Source: Amycolatopsis bullii (lineage in GTDB: Bacteria; Actinomycetota; Actinomycetes; Mycobacteriales; Pseudonocardiaceae). From it: DNA of 64,000 nucleotides. Below, in pieces: positions 62,204 through 64,000 of this stretch (positions within the stretch are counted from its first letter, which is position 1; each line of letters starts with the position of its first letter). The stretch lies in contig NZ_BNAW01000024.1 in assembly GCF_014654205.1 (NCBI RefSeq), positions 1 through 64,000 of the forward strand, given 5' to 3'. The notes beneath the pieces are model-generated. The model was not told the DNA's origin and made no database searches. It saw only the letters and a program-made list of their open reading frames with translations. The position numbers and the translations under genes were made by a program.

Positions 62204-62839
62204 TTGGCAACCGAGATTTCCGGGACGAAGCGTCCGGGCGGCCGCACCGAGCGGACCCGTCTCGCCGCACTCGAGGCCACCCTCGAACTGCTCGGCGAAC
62301 GCGGGTACGCGGAGCTGACCGTCGAGGCGGTCGCCGAACGCTCCGGCGTGCACAAGACGACGCTGTACCGGCGCTGGGAGTCCGCCGAAGGCCTGGTCGC
62401 GGCCGCCCTGCTGATGGGCGCCGAGCAGGAGTGGGCGGTGCCGGACACCGGTTCCCTCGAAGGCGACCTGCGCGCGATCAACCTGGAGCTGGTGCGCTAC
62501 TTCACCACCCCGGGCGAGCGCGAGCTGCCCACGGCGTCGATCTCGGCGGCGTTTCTCTCCCCGCGCGCGGCCGACGCCCTGCGCGAGTTCTACGTCGACC
62601 GCCACGCCCGTTCGGCGGCCGCTGTGACCCGGGCGATCGAACGCGGCGAGGTCCCGCCCGGCACCGATCCCGTGGAGCCGGTGCGCGTGGCCTGCGGGCC
62701 GATCTTCTACCGCCTGTTCGTCTCCCGGGAAGGCGTGACGCCGAGAGACGCCGACATCGCCGCGAAGGCCGCCGCGGCCGCCGCGAAAGCCGGCGTGTTC
62801 ACGGCAACCGGCGGCGGTACCGCATCTCCTCCAGCGTGA
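62204..62839 (+). CDS. TetR-family transcriptional regulator
   Basis: 211 aa, TTG start with AGGAG six bases ahead. N-terminal helix-turn-helix RTRLAALEATLELLGERGYA, ELTVEAVAERSGVHKTTLYR; helical ligand domain after residue 80. The 31-base divergent promoter with the esterase gene is the likely binding site. The 3' end overlaps the convergent GNAT gene by 41 bases. Confidence 0.93.
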   Translation: MATEISGTKRPGGRTERTRLAALEATLELLGERGYAELTVEAVAERSGVHKTTLYRRWESAEGLVAAALLMGAEQEWAVPDTGSLEGDLRAINLELVRYFTTPGERELPTASISAAFLSPRAADALREFYVDRHARSAAAVTRAIERGEVPPGTDPVEPVRVACGPIFYRLFVSREGVTPRDADIAAKAAAAAAKAGVFTATGGGTASPPA

Positions 62840-63266
62840 CGCGCCCGTCGTCGATCGTCTCGGTCTGGCGGGCGTCGTCGTCCACCCAGCCCTGCCGGAC
62901 GTAGAACGCCTTCGCGCGCTCGTTCGTCGCCAGCACCCACAGGACGGCGCTCTCGCCGGACATCTCCTCGACGGCCCGGTCGTGCAGCGCCCGGCCGAGG
63001 CCCCGGCCCCAGAACTCCGGCAGCAGATAGAGCGCGTACAGGTGCGAAGGCCCGAAGGCGGCGAAGCCCGCGATGACGCCGTCTTCCTCGGCGACGAGCA
63101 CCCGGCCACCGCCGCCGATGCGCCGGGCCCACGCCGCCGCGCGTGACGAAGCCGAGAGCCGCGCGAGGAAGTCCGCCGGGATCAGGCCCTCGTACGCCGC
63201 CTGCCACGACCGCACGTGGACCTCGCCGATCGCCTCGGCGTCGGCCACCGTGGCCGGGCGGATCAA
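62799..63266 (-). CDS. GNAT-family N-acetyltransferase
   Basis: 155 aa. GNAT acetyl-CoA fold: MIRPATVADAEAIGEVHVRS, the ALYLLPEFWGRGLGRALHDR motif A and LWVLATNERAKAFYVRQGWV. Substrate unknown. The start overlaps the recG stop (ATGA), so it is coupled to recG. Confidence 0.93.
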   Translation of the reverse strand: MIRPATVADAEAIGEVHVRSWQAAYEGLIPADFLARLSASSRAAAWARRIGGGGRVLVAEEDGVIAGFAAFGPSHLYALYLLPEFWGRGLGRALHDRAVEEMSGESAVLWVLATNERAKAFYVRQGWVDDDARQTETIDDGRVTLEEMRYRRRLP

Positions 63267-64000
63267 CTCTTCTCCAGGTACTCCGCGCGCTCGACGTCGA
63301 CGACGTCGGCGACCATCTGCGCCAGGCCGCGGTACTTCGTCAGCTCCGGGTCCTGCGTGACGAGCTCCTGCGCCAAGGCCCGGGACGCGGCGATCACGTC
63401 CTCGTCGCGCAGCAGCGACAGCAGCTTCAGCGTGGACCGCTTCCCGGACTGCGCGGCGCCCAGGATGTCGCCTTCGCGGCGCAGCTCGAGGTCGAGGCGG
63501 GACAGCTCGAAGCCGTCCGTCGTGGACTCGACCGCCGCCAGCCGTTCACGGGTCGCCGTGCCGTCGAGGGCCTCGGTGACGAGCAGGCACAGCCCCGGCA
63601 CACTGCCGCGGCCGACGCGGCCGCGCAGCTGGTGCAGCTGGCTGACGCCGAACCGGTCGGCGTCCATGATCACCATCGCGGTCGCGTTCGGCACGTTCAC
63701 GCCGACCTCGATCACCGTGGTGGCCACGAGGACGTCCAGCTGGGCCGCCGTGAACGCCCGCATCACGGCGTCCTTGTCGTCGGGCGGCATCCGGCCGTGC
63801 AGCACGCCGATCTTCAGGCCCTGCAGCGGGCCGTGCTCCAGCTCGGGGGCCACTTCGAGGACCGCGAGCGGCGGCCGTTTGTCGCTCTTGTCCGACGGCG
63901 GTTCGTCGCCGATCCGCGGGCACACGACGTACGCCTGGTGTCCCTTGCCGACCTCTTCGCGCACCCGCTGCCAGATCCGCTCGAACCAGGCCGGCTTTTC
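63263..64000 (-). CDS. recG: ATP-dependent DNA helicase RecG, C-terminal part
   Basis: About 245 residues visible; the 5' part is outside the window. Helicase C-terminal domain: YVVCPRIGDE, GVLHGRMPPDDKDAVMRAF, VATTVIEVGVNVPNAT, ADRFGVSQLHQLRGRVGRGS and the RecG-specific tail TTDGFELSRLDLELRREGD with LRREGDILGAAQSG. RecG remodels stalled replication forks. Its place upstream of pyc and rsmD matches the mycobacterial order. Confidence 0.96.
   Translation of the reverse strand, partial: EKPAWFERIWQRVREEVGKGHQAYVVCPRIGDEPPSDKSDKRPPLAVLEVAPELEHGPLQGLKIGVLHGRMPPDDKDAVMRAFTAAQLDVLVATTVIEVGVNVPNATAMVIMDADRFGVSQLHQLRGRVGRGSVPGLCLLVTEALDGTATRERLAAVESTTDGFELSRLDLELRREGDILGAAQSGKRSTLKLLSLLRDEDVIAASRALAQELVTQDPELTKYRGLAQMVADVVDVERAEYLEKS

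Noticed and set aside
58651..62904. A 1417-aa plus-strand open frame across the caspase and esterase genes
   Set aside because: Antisense shadow; the minus strand carries the recognisable caspase, subtilase and esterase motifs.

Overview
The window is a GC-rich actinomycete chromosome segment. Gene content (EspR-like/ImmA/MAB_1171c-type cluster, a complete mce operon, an Rv2860c-Rv2857c-like gamma-glutamyl operon, many long intergenic palindromes) points to Pseudonocardiales, most probably Amycolatopsis. This assignment is inferred from gene content and style, not from a marker search. No rRNA, tRNA, CRISPR array, IS element or prophage was seen.

Layout. (1) 1-5.9 kb: glycine cleavage operon gcvP-gcvT-gcvH-glyA-lipA on the minus strand behind a tandem glycine riboswitch. 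gcvP has no ordinary start codon where homology requires one; ATC at 5682 sits behind a good Shine-Dalgarno site. (2) 6-11.7 kb: an XRE-type regulator with a palindromic operator, then a glutamine-synthetase-like / C26 amidohydrolase / aldehyde dehydrogenase / SDR operon for gamma-glutamylated amine breakdown. (3) 12-17.9 kb: stress protein, PadR/HAAS pair, a broken Lrp/AsnC gene, a gluconolactonase-like protein, a GC-rich direct-repeat block and an XRE-ImmA-membrane protein cluster. (4) 17.9-25.3 kb: conserved housekeeping genes fpg, rnc, rpmF, yceD, a DivIVA-like gene, coaD and rsmD, with two accessory secreted enzymes between them: a PL6 lyase and a tandem RNase Sa-like protein. (5) 25.4-53.7 kb: a large accessory block with HelD, an HTH/ClpN/nSTAND-WD40 operon, two flavoenzymes, yrbEAB-mceABCDEF-mas-mas, a family of secreted beta-rich proteins, an RCC1-repeat protein, a PucR regulator, a GntR/membrane-protein pair and an arginase. 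(6) 53.7-57.1 kb: pyruvate carboxylase. (7) 57.2-62.2 kb: erythromycin-esterase-like enzyme, membrane caspase, subtilase and a small I78-like putative protease inhibitor, all on one strand. (8) 62.2-64 kb: TetR, GNAT and the end of recG.

The backbone recG-pyc-rsmD-coaD-(Rv2927c-like)-yceD-rpmF-rnc-fpg has the order known from mycobacteria. In M. tuberculosis the PDIM locus lies in the same backbone, so it looks like a long-standing insertion hotspot.

The most interesting items are: the caspase/subtilase/I78-inhibitor set, whose subtilase has Ser in place of the oxyanion-hole Asn; the double-domain RNase whose second domain has His-to-Arg at the catalytic base; two distant copies of a roughly 120-bp element with inverted DnaA-box-like sites and a hairpin leader; two genes (gcvP and immA-like) that appear to start at ATC and GTA; and an HTH-ClpN-nSTAND-WD40 operon with a double palindrome in its divergent promoter.
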